Positions 8,739 to 17,502 of a stretch of DNA of 64,000 bases are shown here, piece by piece. The notes under the pieces were generated by a model. It did no database searches. It was not told the origin of the DNA and worked only from the letters and a program-made list of their open reading frames with translations. Both the position numbers and the translations under genes were made by a program. How positions within the stretch are numbered: position 1 is the first letter of the stretch; the number at the start of each line of letters is the position of its first letter. This stretch comes from Bacillus sp. FJAT-27264 (GTDB taxonomy: Bacteria; Bacillota; Bacilli; Paenibacillales; Paenibacillaceae), in NCBI RefSeq assembly GCF_001682855.1, contig NZ_MAQW01000001.1, positions 837,084 through 901,083 of the forward strand, in the 5' to 3' direction.

Positions 8739-8852
8739 TCAAAAGATAGCGGGGAGCATCACATGTTTGAAATCATCCAGACTGTAGTTGGTGACGGCAT
8801 AGGCCGACTCCAGATCCTTGACTTTACAGTGATCCGCGGCCTCGTATACCAA
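8739..8852 (-). pseudogene. Possible short gene remnant downstream of the sensor kinase
   Basis: A 37-codon open stretch (TTG at 8852 to TGA at 8739) translates to a protein-like peptide containing AADHCKVKDLESAYAV and NYSLDDFKHVMLPAIF. It has no ribosome site and a stop shortly before it. It could be the C-terminal scrap of a decayed gene or chance. I do not recognise the family. Confidence 0.22.
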
Positions 8853-8884
8853 AGCTTCAGGTCATCAGCAAATCAGCATGGCGG

Positions 8885-10684
8885 CTATTCCTTCATATCA
8901 TCAGTCTTGTCAGTGAATTCGCCGTCCAGAATCGGATGCCTGATCGTAATCCTTGTTCCCTTGTCTTCCCTGCTCTCAATCTGTAGCCGATAGTGATCTC
9001 CAAAGGTAATTTTGAGACGCTCGTTCACGTTGCGCAGTCCGACGCCGGAGCCCTTCCCCTTTCGCAGCTCAGAATGATCCTGCTCCAGGTCATCCAGAAC
9101 GGATTGAGGAATGCCCTTGCCGTTATCCGCAATGCTGATTAATAAATCCTGCCCTTCAATGCGCCCTGACAGTACAACCTTCCCATACTCGAAGTTGTCA
9201 CGTATGCTGTGCTGGATAGCATTCTCCACCAGCGGCTGTAGGAGCAAGCGTATAAATTGCAGGTCCAGCAGCTCCTCTTCAAAAAAATATAGCACCCGCA
9301 GCGGCTTGCCGATTCTGGCCTGTTCAATCAGGACGTAAGCCTTGACCTGCTCAATCTCTCGTCCAACGGTCGTAATATCCTTCCCCTGGTTCAGGCTGAG
9401 CCGCAGCAGATTGCCAAGCGCAGATACCATCTCACCGATATCGCTCTGGCCATGCTTCTCCGCCTTCCAGCGGATAGAGTCCAGCGTATTATAGAGAAAA
9501 TGGGGATTGATCTGGTGACTAAGCACCTGGAACTCCAGCTCCTTCTTCACGCGTTCCGACCGGGCGGAGTGCTGGATCAGTTCTTCAATCGTGCGCACAA
9601 TGCTGTGGAACCCGCGGAACAGCCAGCCGATTTCATCCTTCCGCCCCTGATGAGGAATGTCCATATGGAATTCTCCTTCCTCCAGACGCCGCATTAGCCG
9701 GACAAGCCGCAGGACCGGCTGGGTGAAGTTCCGGGTGATATACACCAGCACCCATACGGAACAGATCAAATACGCAACCAGGAAAAAGAGCAGCAGCCGG
9801 TTCAGCTTCGTTACGGGCTCCGTCAACTCGCGCATCGGTGTCAGACTGATGATGGTCCAAGGCAAGGTATCCATCCCCACATAGGCTGCCAATTGCTCGC
9901 GATCATAGATGGTATAGGTATCAACTCCCTCACTATATAGTTTACGCTGCTCCAGCAGCCTCAGAGAAGGAAACTGCTCACCGGTCCACTCATTGCTGGC
10001 AGAATCAAAAATCACTTGTCCGTCCTCATTGATAATCAGAAATTTCTGTCCGTTCAATCGCTTCGTTGGAATAAAGAAACGATTGAAGTAGTGATCTGCA
10101 AGATCGACTGCCACAATGCCGCGCGGTGTTCGATTGTGCAAGCTGGTAAATGTTTTGATGTATAGAAGCAGCGGAGTGCGGCCTGGGCCTTTGTTCATCG
10201 ATAACTGCCAAAAGGGCACCGTACTGCTTGAAGCGCGATGAAACCAGTTCTCCGTACGGATCGTGGAGTCCTCCCCCAGCGCTCTCATATACGTGGGATA
10301 CTGCTCCGGATGCAGCGGAAAAACACGAAGCCGCAGCGCATCCAGATGCTGCCCTTTCTGGTGAACGATGCTCAGCAGTTCAATAGAGACCGCCTGCTCC
10401 TCTTCTATACTTTGCGGCTGCCTCTCCAGTAATCTTTGCAAATCCCGGTCCCCGATTAAATTATTGATCTGATCGTTCAAGTGATTCAAATAGGTCCTCA
10501 CATTCATCTCGGCCTGTTCAAGATAACTCATCGAGAATGCCGCATTGGCTTGTTTGATCCCTTCGACAGATTTCGTATGCGCATATCCGGAGAAGAGAAT
10601 GAACGGAACTATCGTTATCGCGAAGAAGATCAGGATCATCCGATTCCGAAGGGATGAGGTTAAGCTCAGCAAGTTCCTAATCAT
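8885..10684 (-). CDS. Membrane sensor histidine kinase, YesM type
   Basis: A 599-residue sensor. Membrane segments lie near residues 15-34 and 293-313 and enclose a large extracytoplasmic domain of the Cache type. A HAMP linker follows (about 315-370), then a His_kinase domain with the phosphoacceptor in QINPHFLYNTLDS (near 395) and a HATPase domain (NAIQHSIRDN, DNGKGIP, GVGLRNVNERL). It overlaps the response-regulator stop by 8 nt. The pair is of the kind that controls polysaccharide or oligosaccharide uptake in Bacillus and Paenibacillus, and the neighbouring binding protein and ABC genes fit. The signal is unknown. Confidence 0.93.
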   Translation of the reverse strand: MIRNLLSLTSSLRNRMILIFFAITIVPFILFSGYAHTKSVEGIKQANAAFSMSYLEQAEMNVRTYLNHLNDQINNLIGDRDLQRLLERQPQSIEEEQAVSIELLSIVHQKGQHLDALRLRVFPLHPEQYPTYMRALGEDSTIRTENWFHRASSSTVPFWQLSMNKGPGRTPLLLYIKTFTSLHNRTPRGIVAVDLADHYFNRFFIPTKRLNGQKFLIINEDGQVIFDSASNEWTGEQFPSLRLLEQRKLYSEGVDTYTIYDREQLAAYVGMDTLPWTIISLTPMRELTEPVTKLNRLLLFFLVAYLICSVWVLVYITRNFTQPVLRLVRLMRRLEEGEFHMDIPHQGRKDEIGWLFRGFHSIVRTIEELIQHSARSERVKKELEFQVLSHQINPHFLYNTLDSIRWKAEKHGQSDIGEMVSALGNLLRLSLNQGKDITTVGREIEQVKAYVLIEQARIGKPLRVLYFFEEELLDLQFIRLLLQPLVENAIQHSIRDNFEYGKVVLSGRIEGQDLLISIADNGKGIPQSVLDDLEQDHSELRKGKGSGVGLRNVNERLKITFGDHYRLQIESREDKGTRITIRHPILDGEFTDKTDDMKE

Positions 10685-12317
10685 CCACTATGCCTCTCAT
10701 CCGCCGGTATTCCTTAGGCGTTATCCCAACATGCTTTTTGAATAGCTTTGAGAAATGAACCGGGTCCTTGTAACCGACATGATAAGAGATTTGATAGATT
10801 TTGTGCATACTCTCACCCAGCATTTCTTTGGCTTTGCTGATTCGCACCTGGGTCAGCTCTTCCAGAAAGGTTCGCCCTTTCTCTTTCTTGTACAGATTGC
10901 TCAGCCATACTGGAGTAACATGCACCGCAGACGCAACGAGCTGAAGCGACAGATTCTCCGTATACCGGTTACGAATGATGCGCTCCGCCTCCTGAACGAT
11001 CTGACTTGAAGCGTTTGACATTTTTCGAAAATCGCCAGCTAATGCCAACAGGCACTGCTTAACCTGTTCCTGCAAAGATTGCAGCGTATCATACTGCTCC
11101 AGCCTATCCCACAGCGCTATAGGGTCCCTTTCCCATGATCGGTCAGACCAACCTACCGCTGCTGCAGCGCGGTACACTTCCATCAGCCAAGTGAAGATGT
11201 GCTGCTGAACATCCCTGAGATCAAGTGAGCCCCAGGATTGAACCATTTCTTCAAAATCAGAGAGCGTCTCGCGGATCTCTTCGTCGTTACCGTACTTCAC
11301 CAGATCAATAACAGCTTTGGGCTCCCGGATTGAAGGCTTCTCACAGATCCTTCCCTCCTCTTCCTCACCCTCCTCCATAAACAGCCGGTTGCCTCCTTGC
11401 TGGGCCTTCCGCTTCAAATATTCCTCACACCGCGAATACATTTGATGCAACTGATGCAGCTCGCGTACTGGAGGACTGAGCGCAATACTTGCGTGAACCT
11501 TGACGAACTGATTGATACGCTCCAGACACTTTTCTGCCAGCGATAAGCACCTCTCCGTCGCTTCATAGCCGCTATAGCCGATAATCGCTATCCAGCGCTC
11601 ATGGCTATCCTTAAACAGCACGGATGAGGCGCCGATCTCCTCACCGAGCGTCTGATTGACCACATTGCCAATCCCGAACAAGATCAGCTTCTTCTCATCA
11701 ACAACGCCATGACGATTCGTAAGAGCCCGTAAATTATCTGCCTCTACAATCATGAGCTGCAGCCCCATCTCTTTCATCCAGCCCAGCTTCAGCGTCTTCA
11801 GGCGGTGGGATATTCGTGTCTCCCGGTATGGATCATATTCATTCTCCACAATCTCATGGAGCAGCTCCTCACGGAGCTTGGGCAGAGCAAACTGCATCTG
11901 GTCGTTAATGTGAGCCTGCTTCTTCTGTTCCATTCGTTCCATCGTAAGGATCTCAATGGACTTGCGGACGATTTGATCCAGCTCGGTCATACTGATCGGC
12001 TTCAATATGTAGTCCATCGCGCCTAAATGAAGAGCCTGTTTGGCAAAACTGAAGTTATTATATCCGCTGATCAGGATCGCCTTCCAGTGATAATCTTCTA
12101 TCGCCTGTAGTTGCCGGAGCAAATCCAACCCCGACACGCCTCTCATCTTGATATCGGTAATAATCAGATCCGGACGGCATTCCTCAGCAAGGCGCAGCGC
12201 TTCTTCTCCATTCGCAGCCTGGATAACAGAGCTTATTCCATATTCATCCCAAGGCACCTGCTGGCACAGCCCTTCACGTATTTCAAATTCATCATCCACA
12301 ATCAGCACACTGAACAT
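10677..12317 (-). CDS. AraC-type response regulator, YesN type
   Basis: A 546-residue two-component regulator. The N-terminal receiver (1-120) has the acidic pocket DDE (8-10), phosphoacceptor Asp55 in LIITDIKM, and Lys in the beta5 loop (ILKPI). A long linker of about 300 residues follows, then two AraC helix-turn-helix motifs at the C-terminus (about 445-540, ending KHVGITPKEYRRMRG). Start ATG behind GGGGGAGG. Co-transcribed with the solute-binding protein (27 nt gap) and the sensor. Its targets are probably the adjacent 14-28 kb transporter operon and/or its own operon. Confidence 0.93.
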   Translation of the reverse strand: MFSVLIVDDEFEIREGLCQQVPWDEYGISSVIQAANGEEALRLAEECRPDLIITDIKMRGVSGLDLLRQLQAIEDYHWKAILISGYNNFSFAKQALHLGAMDYILKPISMTELDQIVRKSIEILTMERMEQKKQAHINDQMQFALPKLREELLHEIVENEYDPYRETRISHRLKTLKLGWMKEMGLQLMIVEADNLRALTNRHGVVDEKKLILFGIGNVVNQTLGEEIGASSVLFKDSHERWIAIIGYSGYEATERCLSLAEKCLERINQFVKVHASIALSPPVRELHQLHQMYSRCEEYLKRKAQQGGNRLFMEEGEEEEGRICEKPSIREPKAVIDLVKYGNDEEIRETLSDFEEMVQSWGSLDLRDVQQHIFTWLMEVYRAAAAVGWSDRSWERDPIALWDRLEQYDTLQSLQEQVKQCLLALAGDFRKMSNASSQIVQEAERIIRNRYTENLSLQLVASAVHVTPVWLSNLYKKEKGRTFLEELTQVRISKAKEMLGESMHKIYQISYHVGYKDPVHFSKLFKKHVGITPKEYRRMRGIVDD

Positions 12318-12344
12318 TATGCGGCCTCCCCCAATGATTAGTGC

Positions 12345-13880
12345 CTAGCGATTGAACAATAAATATTGATCCACTTGACGCTGTACCTCTGCGAGTATGG
12401 TTTCCAGTCCATTGTCCATTTGTCGCTGCCTGTACTTTGCTACCGCGTCGCTTATATTTCCCGCCATGCCAAATTCAATGGCTTTTCCGAGTTCTTCGTA
12501 GAGCTCATCTCTTCTTTCAAGTTCCTTCGCAATCTTGTAGTCAGACATTAAGCCGCCCAGTGGTGAATCCACATTTTGAGGGAGCTTGGCGAATGTAGCT
12601 TCTTTGCTCCAGAAATCTCCAGGATAGGTCTCGGTTGGCCTTAAAAATTGCGGCTTCCAGAATGCCCATTGTCCTCCCCAATCCATATAATTGCTGGTCG
12701 AAAAATTCAAATTGTCCGGATGACGAACGGTATCCCCTTCTAACTTATACGTCTTCCCTTCAATTCCATAAATCACAAGATCGAAGAGGGTTCTGTCCGT
12801 CTCGAGCAGATCAAGAAAGCGTAATGCCAAATCCGGGTGCTCTGAATTGCGGTTAATCGCAATGACATTAGAGGACGGGCTACGGTTGACCTGACGCTTC
12901 TCGGGATACAGCAGCGATATTTGCTGCCGATAAGTCGAATCGATGAAGCCAGGGTCTGCAGCCAAAGCCCATTCATGGGATGTAATCGTAAATAACAGCT
13001 TCCCGCTCCGCCATTGATTCGCACTATCCTCAAGCCCCAGTATAGAATCAGGGTTAAGAATACCTGCTTGATTCCAACGCCTGCTCATCAGCGCGGCCTC
13101 CAAATAGAACGCCTGCTGTTCGATGGCCCTTACCTTCATTTCAGGATCTCCTATGTAGCATCCCAGCCCATAGAATCCAAGATCCAGCCATTCTTCTCTT
13201 ACCATATAAAAAGGCAGAGCTGTCACAAGAGACAGCTTCCTGTCAGGATAAGCTTCCTTGAGTTGATGGAGAAGCGTGTCAACCTCCTCTACCGTTTGAA
13301 TGGAATTCAAAGGAGGGGCAATGCCTGCATGTTCTGCCAGATCAGCGCGCCATACGGCATACGGCCGCTGATTCATCTTGATCGCCCAGGGCAAACCGAC
13401 AATATCACCATCGAGTGTTGTGGACAGAAGCGTTCCATCACTGTTATACCGTTCATTCAAATGAGGAGCATATTCAGGAAGCAAGGTATTGAGCGGCAAG
13501 TATGAGCCACGGGCAGCCATCTGCCGGAAAGAAGTATCTGAATCAAAATTCAAGTCCCAGCGATCGCCTGCCGCAGCCATAGCCAGAAGCTTACTGGAAT
13601 AGTCCGTCCATGGGATGAAGTTCACCGAGAATTTCACATTCAACCCCTTTGATTTGACGTATTGACTGACCTCCCTCCATACTTCATCAGTAGCCGCCTT
13701 CTTCTCCCCGCCGAAATACAGCTTCAGTGTCACTTCAGCCCTCGCATCCTTCATCCATTCTTCAGAGTCTACTCGCTCCGGGCTCGAAGTCCTAATGAAG
13801 AAGTACCCTGCTGGTATTACGATCATCATCACACATACCAAAGCCAGTATTCTCACTTTCCAAGGATGAATGGACGGCAT
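12345..13880 (-). CDS. Extracellular solute-binding protein with DUF3502-like C-terminus
   Basis: A 511-residue family-1-type solute-binding protein. It has an N-terminal hydrophobic anchor (residues 10-28) rather than a lipobox, so it is probably held by an uncleaved signal anchor. The mature part begins with the typical LKLYFGGEKK strand. The C-terminal third (from FDLVIYGIEGKTYKLEG) resembles the DUF3502 region of LplA-like oligosaccharide-binding proteins. As the first gene of a binding protein-regulator-sensor unit, it may act as a ligand-sensing co-receptor for the kinase rather than, or as well as, for transport. A cre-like site lies upstream. Confidence 0.85.
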   Translation of the reverse strand: MPSIHPWKVRILALVCVMMIVIPAGYFFIRTSSPERVDSEEWMKDARAEVTLKLYFGGEKKAATDEVWREVSQYVKSKGLNVKFSVNFIPWTDYSSKLLAMAAAGDRWDLNFDSDTSFRQMAARGSYLPLNTLLPEYAPHLNERYNSDGTLLSTTLDGDIVGLPWAIKMNQRPYAVWRADLAEHAGIAPPLNSIQTVEEVDTLLHQLKEAYPDRKLSLVTALPFYMVREEWLDLGFYGLGCYIGDPEMKVRAIEQQAFYLEAALMSRRWNQAGILNPDSILGLEDSANQWRSGKLLFTITSHEWALAADPGFIDSTYRQQISLLYPEKRQVNRSPSSNVIAINRNSEHPDLALRFLDLLETDRTLFDLVIYGIEGKTYKLEGDTVRHPDNLNFSTSNYMDWGGQWAFWKPQFLRPTETYPGDFWSKEATFAKLPQNVDSPLGGLMSDYKIAKELERRDELYEELGKAIEFGMAGNISDAVAKYRQRQMDNGLETILAEVQRQVDQYLLFNR

Positions 13881-13926
13881 CCTGCTTCCCTTCCCTTCTA
13901 GTTGAGATTCTGAATCCCCGCTATTG

Positions 13927-13940
13927 TGGTAACGCTTTCA
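13927..13940. promoter_or_regulatory. Candidate CcpA binding site (cre)
   Basis: On the minus strand it reads TGAAAGCGTTACCA, one mismatch from the consensus TGWNANCGNTNWCA. It lies 47 bp upstream of the solute-binding protein start, placing that operon under likely carbon catabolite control. Confidence 0.55.
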
Positions 13941-14051
13941 AAAATGATTTTAAACTACAAGTACATTTATAAACTTATCTTAAGTTCATCCTTTCAGATA
14001 TAAGAGGATTCAAAATTATCTAGTGCGTTTATAAACTGTTGGCAATAAGAA

Positions 14052-14095
14052 ACGTCCCTTGCCGACTTACGCCGGACTAGGGACGTCACTTTTTC
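14052..14095. terminator. Intrinsic terminator at the end of the ABC/DUF5696 operon
   Basis: Hairpin with arms ACGTCCCT and AGGGACGT and inner GCCG/CGGC pairing. The T run is stronger on the + strand (CACTTTTT); on the minus strand it is TTTCTTATT. It lies about 50 nt beyond the last gene. Confidence 0.6.
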
Positions 14096-14144
14096 CATCA
14101 CCTTTTATACGCTCTTCATGGTTTCATACCTGTGCTGCTTCAAA

Positions 14145-15506
14145 TTACTTCAGGCTATCACGCAGCTCCAAGGTCTTCTTGTTCCATGTTTCCGTCTCTG
14201 GAATAATATCGTTAATATCACGGTCACCAAAAATAATATCATTCAAAATATTGTTCCAGTTGTAATCACTCCAGCCTGGAACAGTCAGGCCTGGCTGAAT
14301 TTTCGCGTTTTCACGCGCTAGCTTAACAGCCTCGATATTCTTGCCTTTCCAAATTTCAGCCTGGTCATAATAAGCCGTCAGTTCATCATCAACAACCGAT
14401 GCGTTTGCCCCTTGATCGATCTTCCACTTCTGGGCTTCCTTAGAGAATTGGAACTCCAGCCACAGGAAGGCTTCTTCCTTATGCTTCGATCCGGCCAAGA
14501 GCGACAATGGTCCGTAAATCGTATACCCTGGCTGACTTACCTTGCCTTTCGGGAACGGAAGAACATCCCATTCGAAGGTTGCCTTCTCCTTCAGGTTCGG
14601 GAGCACCCAGTCCCCGCCAATGGCAAATCCTGTTTTCCCGTTGATAAATTCTTTGGTTACACTACCGTCGGCCTCGGAAACCGCATTAGACTGCATGGAA
14701 CCATCTTTCGTAACCAGTTCCTGGAACCATTTCACTTCATTCATAATGTCAGGTGTACTCAGCAAGCTTTGGGTCAAATCTTCATTCAAATACTGCAGAT
14801 TGGCTGCATATCCATCGGCGATTGCCTTGGTCGATAACATCCGCATTTGAATCTCTGCTTGCGTAGTGATTCCGTATTCTCCAGCGTTGCTGTCCGTCAC
14901 TTTCTTGGCAATACTGCGGAAATCATCATAGGTCCAGTCATTGGCCGGCATATTAACCCCGTGTTTAGCAAGCAGATCCTTGTTCACTAGCACCCACATC
15001 GGAACGTCAACCATTGGAATCGCCAGCTTCTTGCCGTTAAAGATCATCGTGTCAAAGAATCCATCAGGGAATTTCGTTGTTTTGAACGCTTCACTCTTCT
15101 CAATATAAGGGGTAAGATCTTCAATGAGACCATTCTGCTCGAAAGAAATCAGGTCGGAGTCGATCTCTGTAATGTCAGCTGGGGTGCCTGCCGCCTCCAT
15201 AGATGCGATAATCTCCATGATCGGCTGAGAATTAACCGGAATTTGTTCAATTGTAATCCACGGATATTTTTCCTCGAACATTTTGTAGAGATCATTGTAG
15301 CTATCTTTCCAGGAAATGATCTGCAATGTAACCGGATCATGCTTCTCTTCCACCTTAGGTGTGTTGTTGACAGCGCCTTCCGTCGGGCTCGTGTCAGGTG
15401 TATTAGTCGCAGTTTTGGTATTGGTACTGCCACTGCACCCGGATAATACGAGTGACAGCGTAAACACAGCGGCCAATAATGATGAGGCTACAGTTCTCTT
15501 TTTCAA
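14145..15506 (-). CDS. Sugar ABC transporter substrate-binding lipoprotein
   Basis: A 453-residue family-1 solute-binding lipoprotein. Signal peptide with lipobox L-S-G-C (Cys24), a Thr/Asn/Pro linker to about residue 50, then a two-lobed domain starting PVTLQIISWK and containing GKTGFAIGGDWVLP. The start is TTG, with a strong AGGGGAGGA site. It is the last gene of the nine-gene operon, 125 nt after the second MalG-like permease, and is the obvious binding partner for that permease pair. Ligand unknown, likely an oligosaccharide. Confidence 0.9.
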   Translation of the reverse strand: MKKRTVASSLLAAVFTLSLVLSGCSGSTNTKTATNTPDTSPTEGAVNNTPKVEEKHDPVTLQIISWKDSYNDLYKMFEEKYPWITIEQIPVNSQPIMEIIASMEAAGTPADITEIDSDLISFEQNGLIEDLTPYIEKSEAFKTTKFPDGFFDTMIFNGKKLAIPMVDVPMWVLVNKDLLAKHGVNMPANDWTYDDFRSIAKKVTDSNAGEYGITTQAEIQMRMLSTKAIADGYAANLQYLNEDLTQSLLSTPDIMNEVKWFQELVTKDGSMQSNAVSEADGSVTKEFINGKTGFAIGGDWVLPNLKEKATFEWDVLPFPKGKVSQPGYTIYGPLSLLAGSKHKEEAFLWLEFQFSKEAQKWKIDQGANASVVDDELTAYYDQAEIWKGKNIEAVKLARENAKIQPGLTVPGWSDYNWNNILNDIIFGDRDINDIIPETETWNKKTLELRDSLK

Positions 15507-15631
15507 AGTCTATTCCTCCCCTAAATTGAATGATTATACTTGCCAACCTGGACGGGTGTACCAGTCATTCTACGTTTGCCCAGCATTCCCCCTTTCCAGC
15601 ATCTTCACTTCACCTGACTTATCACTTCGGC

Positions 15632-16609
15632 TTATTCCACAATACCGGTTCTCTCGATACCTGTAATAAACCAGCGCTGTAAGAACATGAAGATCAGCAT
15701 GGGCGGAAAAATAATCAGGAATGCGGCTGCCATCTTTGTTCCCTCTGTTACCGGATTGGTAATATTGTTCTTATTTCCGAGAAGCGAAGGATTCAGGACG
15801 TTCTCCAGATTATCAAGACGAATCGACAACGGCGTAAAGCCCTTTGCCAGAAACATGGACGGCTCGTAATACATGTTCCAATACCAGATGAAGGAGAACA
15901 GAAATACTACCAGACATGCGGAACGGGCAAGCGGAAGCATAATGCGGACGTATAACCGGACAACAGAGGCTCCGTCCAGCTTCGCCGCTTCCTCCAGACT
16001 GGGCGGCTGCGCCCGGAAGAACTGCCGGAAGATTAAGATGAACAATGCTCCCTTGAGCCCTTGGCCAAAGATCGCCGGAACAAGAAAGACAAACATCGTA
16101 TTTAGCAAGCCTAATTTACTGAAGATGACATATAGCGGAATGATCACGACCTGCGGCGGAATGAGGAAGGTCAGCAGCACCATCGCCGTGATAAAGCCTT
16201 TGAACGGTACTGCCAGTCTTGCCAGTGCATAGCCGGTCATTGAGCACACCAGCACCTGAGCAATCGAGCAGGTTAGAGCTATCGTCGCTGTGTTAAATAA
16301 CGCTTGCGGGTATTGCAGACCTTCGATCGCCTTTGTCATATTCTCCCATGTAATTTCTCTGGGAATCCACTTTACCGCGGGATCAAGCAGATCGCTGACC
16401 GTCATGAACATGGTGCTGATCATATGCAATAGCGGTTGCAGGTACAGATACGCCACAATGGACAACAGCATATAGATGATTAGCTTGGCGATCAATCCGT
16501 CAGACAGGTTCCTGCCCAGCATGACCATCTTGAACCGCTGACTGTTCCGGCTCCACATGACGCTCTTGATTCGCTGCTGAAGCCCCCGTATTCTAACAGG
16601 ATCACTCAT
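15632..16609 (-). CDS. Carbohydrate ABC permease, MalG type (second pair)
   Basis: A 325-residue permease with six predicted membrane segments after a cytoplasmic N-terminal tail of about 35 residues, longer than usual. The EAA loop reads EEAAKLDGASVVRLYVRIMLP. Start ATG overlaps the preceding permease stop (ATGA), with GGGGGAGAAGG upstream. It should form a heterodimer with the gene at 16606-17502. There is no own ATPase in this half of the operon, so it probably shares the ATPase at 26.6-27.7 kb. Confidence 0.92.
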   Translation of the reverse strand: MSDPVRIRGLQQRIKSVMWSRNSQRFKMVMLGRNLSDGLIAKLIIYMLLSIVAYLYLQPLLHMISTMFMTVSDLLDPAVKWIPREITWENMTKAIEGLQYPQALFNTATIALTCSIAQVLVCSMTGYALARLAVPFKGFITAMVLLTFLIPPQVVIIPLYVIFSKLGLLNTMFVFLVPAIFGQGLKGALFILIFRQFFRAQPPSLEEAAKLDGASVVRLYVRIMLPLARSACLVVFLFSFIWYWNMYYEPSMFLAKGFTPLSIRLDNLENVLNPSLLGNKNNITNPVTEGTKMAAAFLIIFPPMLIFMFLQRWFITGIERTGIVE

Positions 16610-17502
16610 GACCTTCTCCCCCTCTGTCGCAAACTCCGGTTGAACAATGCCAGCACAATACCGATCAATACAAAGATAAAGACGAAATAAATCCAGGCCA
16701 GCGCACTGGCATAGCCGTAACCGGTATTTACCTTGAACATATTCTCCCTGATATGCGCCAGCACCGGGTTAAGCGGGAATGTGAACAGATCGATAATTGT
16801 GTACAGCATATTTAGACTGATGAATGGCAGGCTAGACGGCAGGGTAATCTTCCAGAAACTGTCCCATGGTGATGCTCCGTCTATTCTCACGGCTTCATAG
16901 ATAGAGGGTGATATGGTCTGAAATCCGGCGATAAAGATTAATATTTGTACTCCGGAATACCATAGAATCAGGACGATTCGTCCCAGAACCTCCATCACGG
17001 TAAGGGCCAATTCCCCTCCCACATACTCACGAACAAGCGGCTCCAGGTTGTACTGATCCAGAAACGGAATGTCGCCCGCTCCTTGTGTAAATAACTCTGA
17101 CAACACCTGACCTGTAGCAAAAATTACGGGCAGGAAGAACAATGCACGAAAGAGAAATCTCCCCGGAAATTGCTGATTCAGCAGCAATGCGATAAGCAAA
17201 GCGAAGATCACAATGATTGGCACCATGAGCAGCATTTCCTGGAAATAGGTAATCATCTCGATCGGGAAAATACTGTCCTTCAGAAAGGCATCCTTGTAGT
17301 TCTGAAACCCTAGCCAAGTATATTGGAAGCCCCCCGGTACGACAGCTACCTTGTGCAGCGACATGAAGATCGACCAGCCAACCGGAATCGCCACGAATAT
17401 AAGAAACCCGATGATCCAGGGCAGCATGAACATCAGCCCGGTTCCGTATTGCTTCATATGATAACGGAGCGCTTCTTTTCTGTGCACGGTCAGCTTACTC
17501 AT
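16606..17502 (-). CDS. Carbohydrate ABC permease, MalF type (second pair)
   Basis: A 298-residue six-helix permease. EAA loop in YEAVRIDGASPWDSFWKITLP; N-terminal segment LMFMLPWIIGFLIFVAIPVG. Start ATG lies inside the end of the DUF5696 gene (8 nt overlap), and it runs into the MalG-type gene with an ATGA overlap, so translation is coupled on both sides. Partner of 15632-16609. Confidence 0.92.
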   Translation of the reverse strand: MSKLTVHRKEALRYHMKQYGTGLMFMLPWIIGFLIFVAIPVGWSIFMSLHKVAVVPGGFQYTWLGFQNYKDAFLKDSIFPIEMITYFQEMLLMVPIIVIFALLIALLLNQQFPGRFLFRALFFLPVIFATGQVLSELFTQGAGDIPFLDQYNLEPLVREYVGGELALTVMEVLGRIVLILWYSGVQILIFIAGFQTISPSIYEAVRIDGASPWDSFWKITLPSSLPFISLNMLYTIIDLFTFPLNPVLAHIRENMFKVNTGYGYASALAWIYFVFIFVLIGIVLALFNRSLRQRGRRS

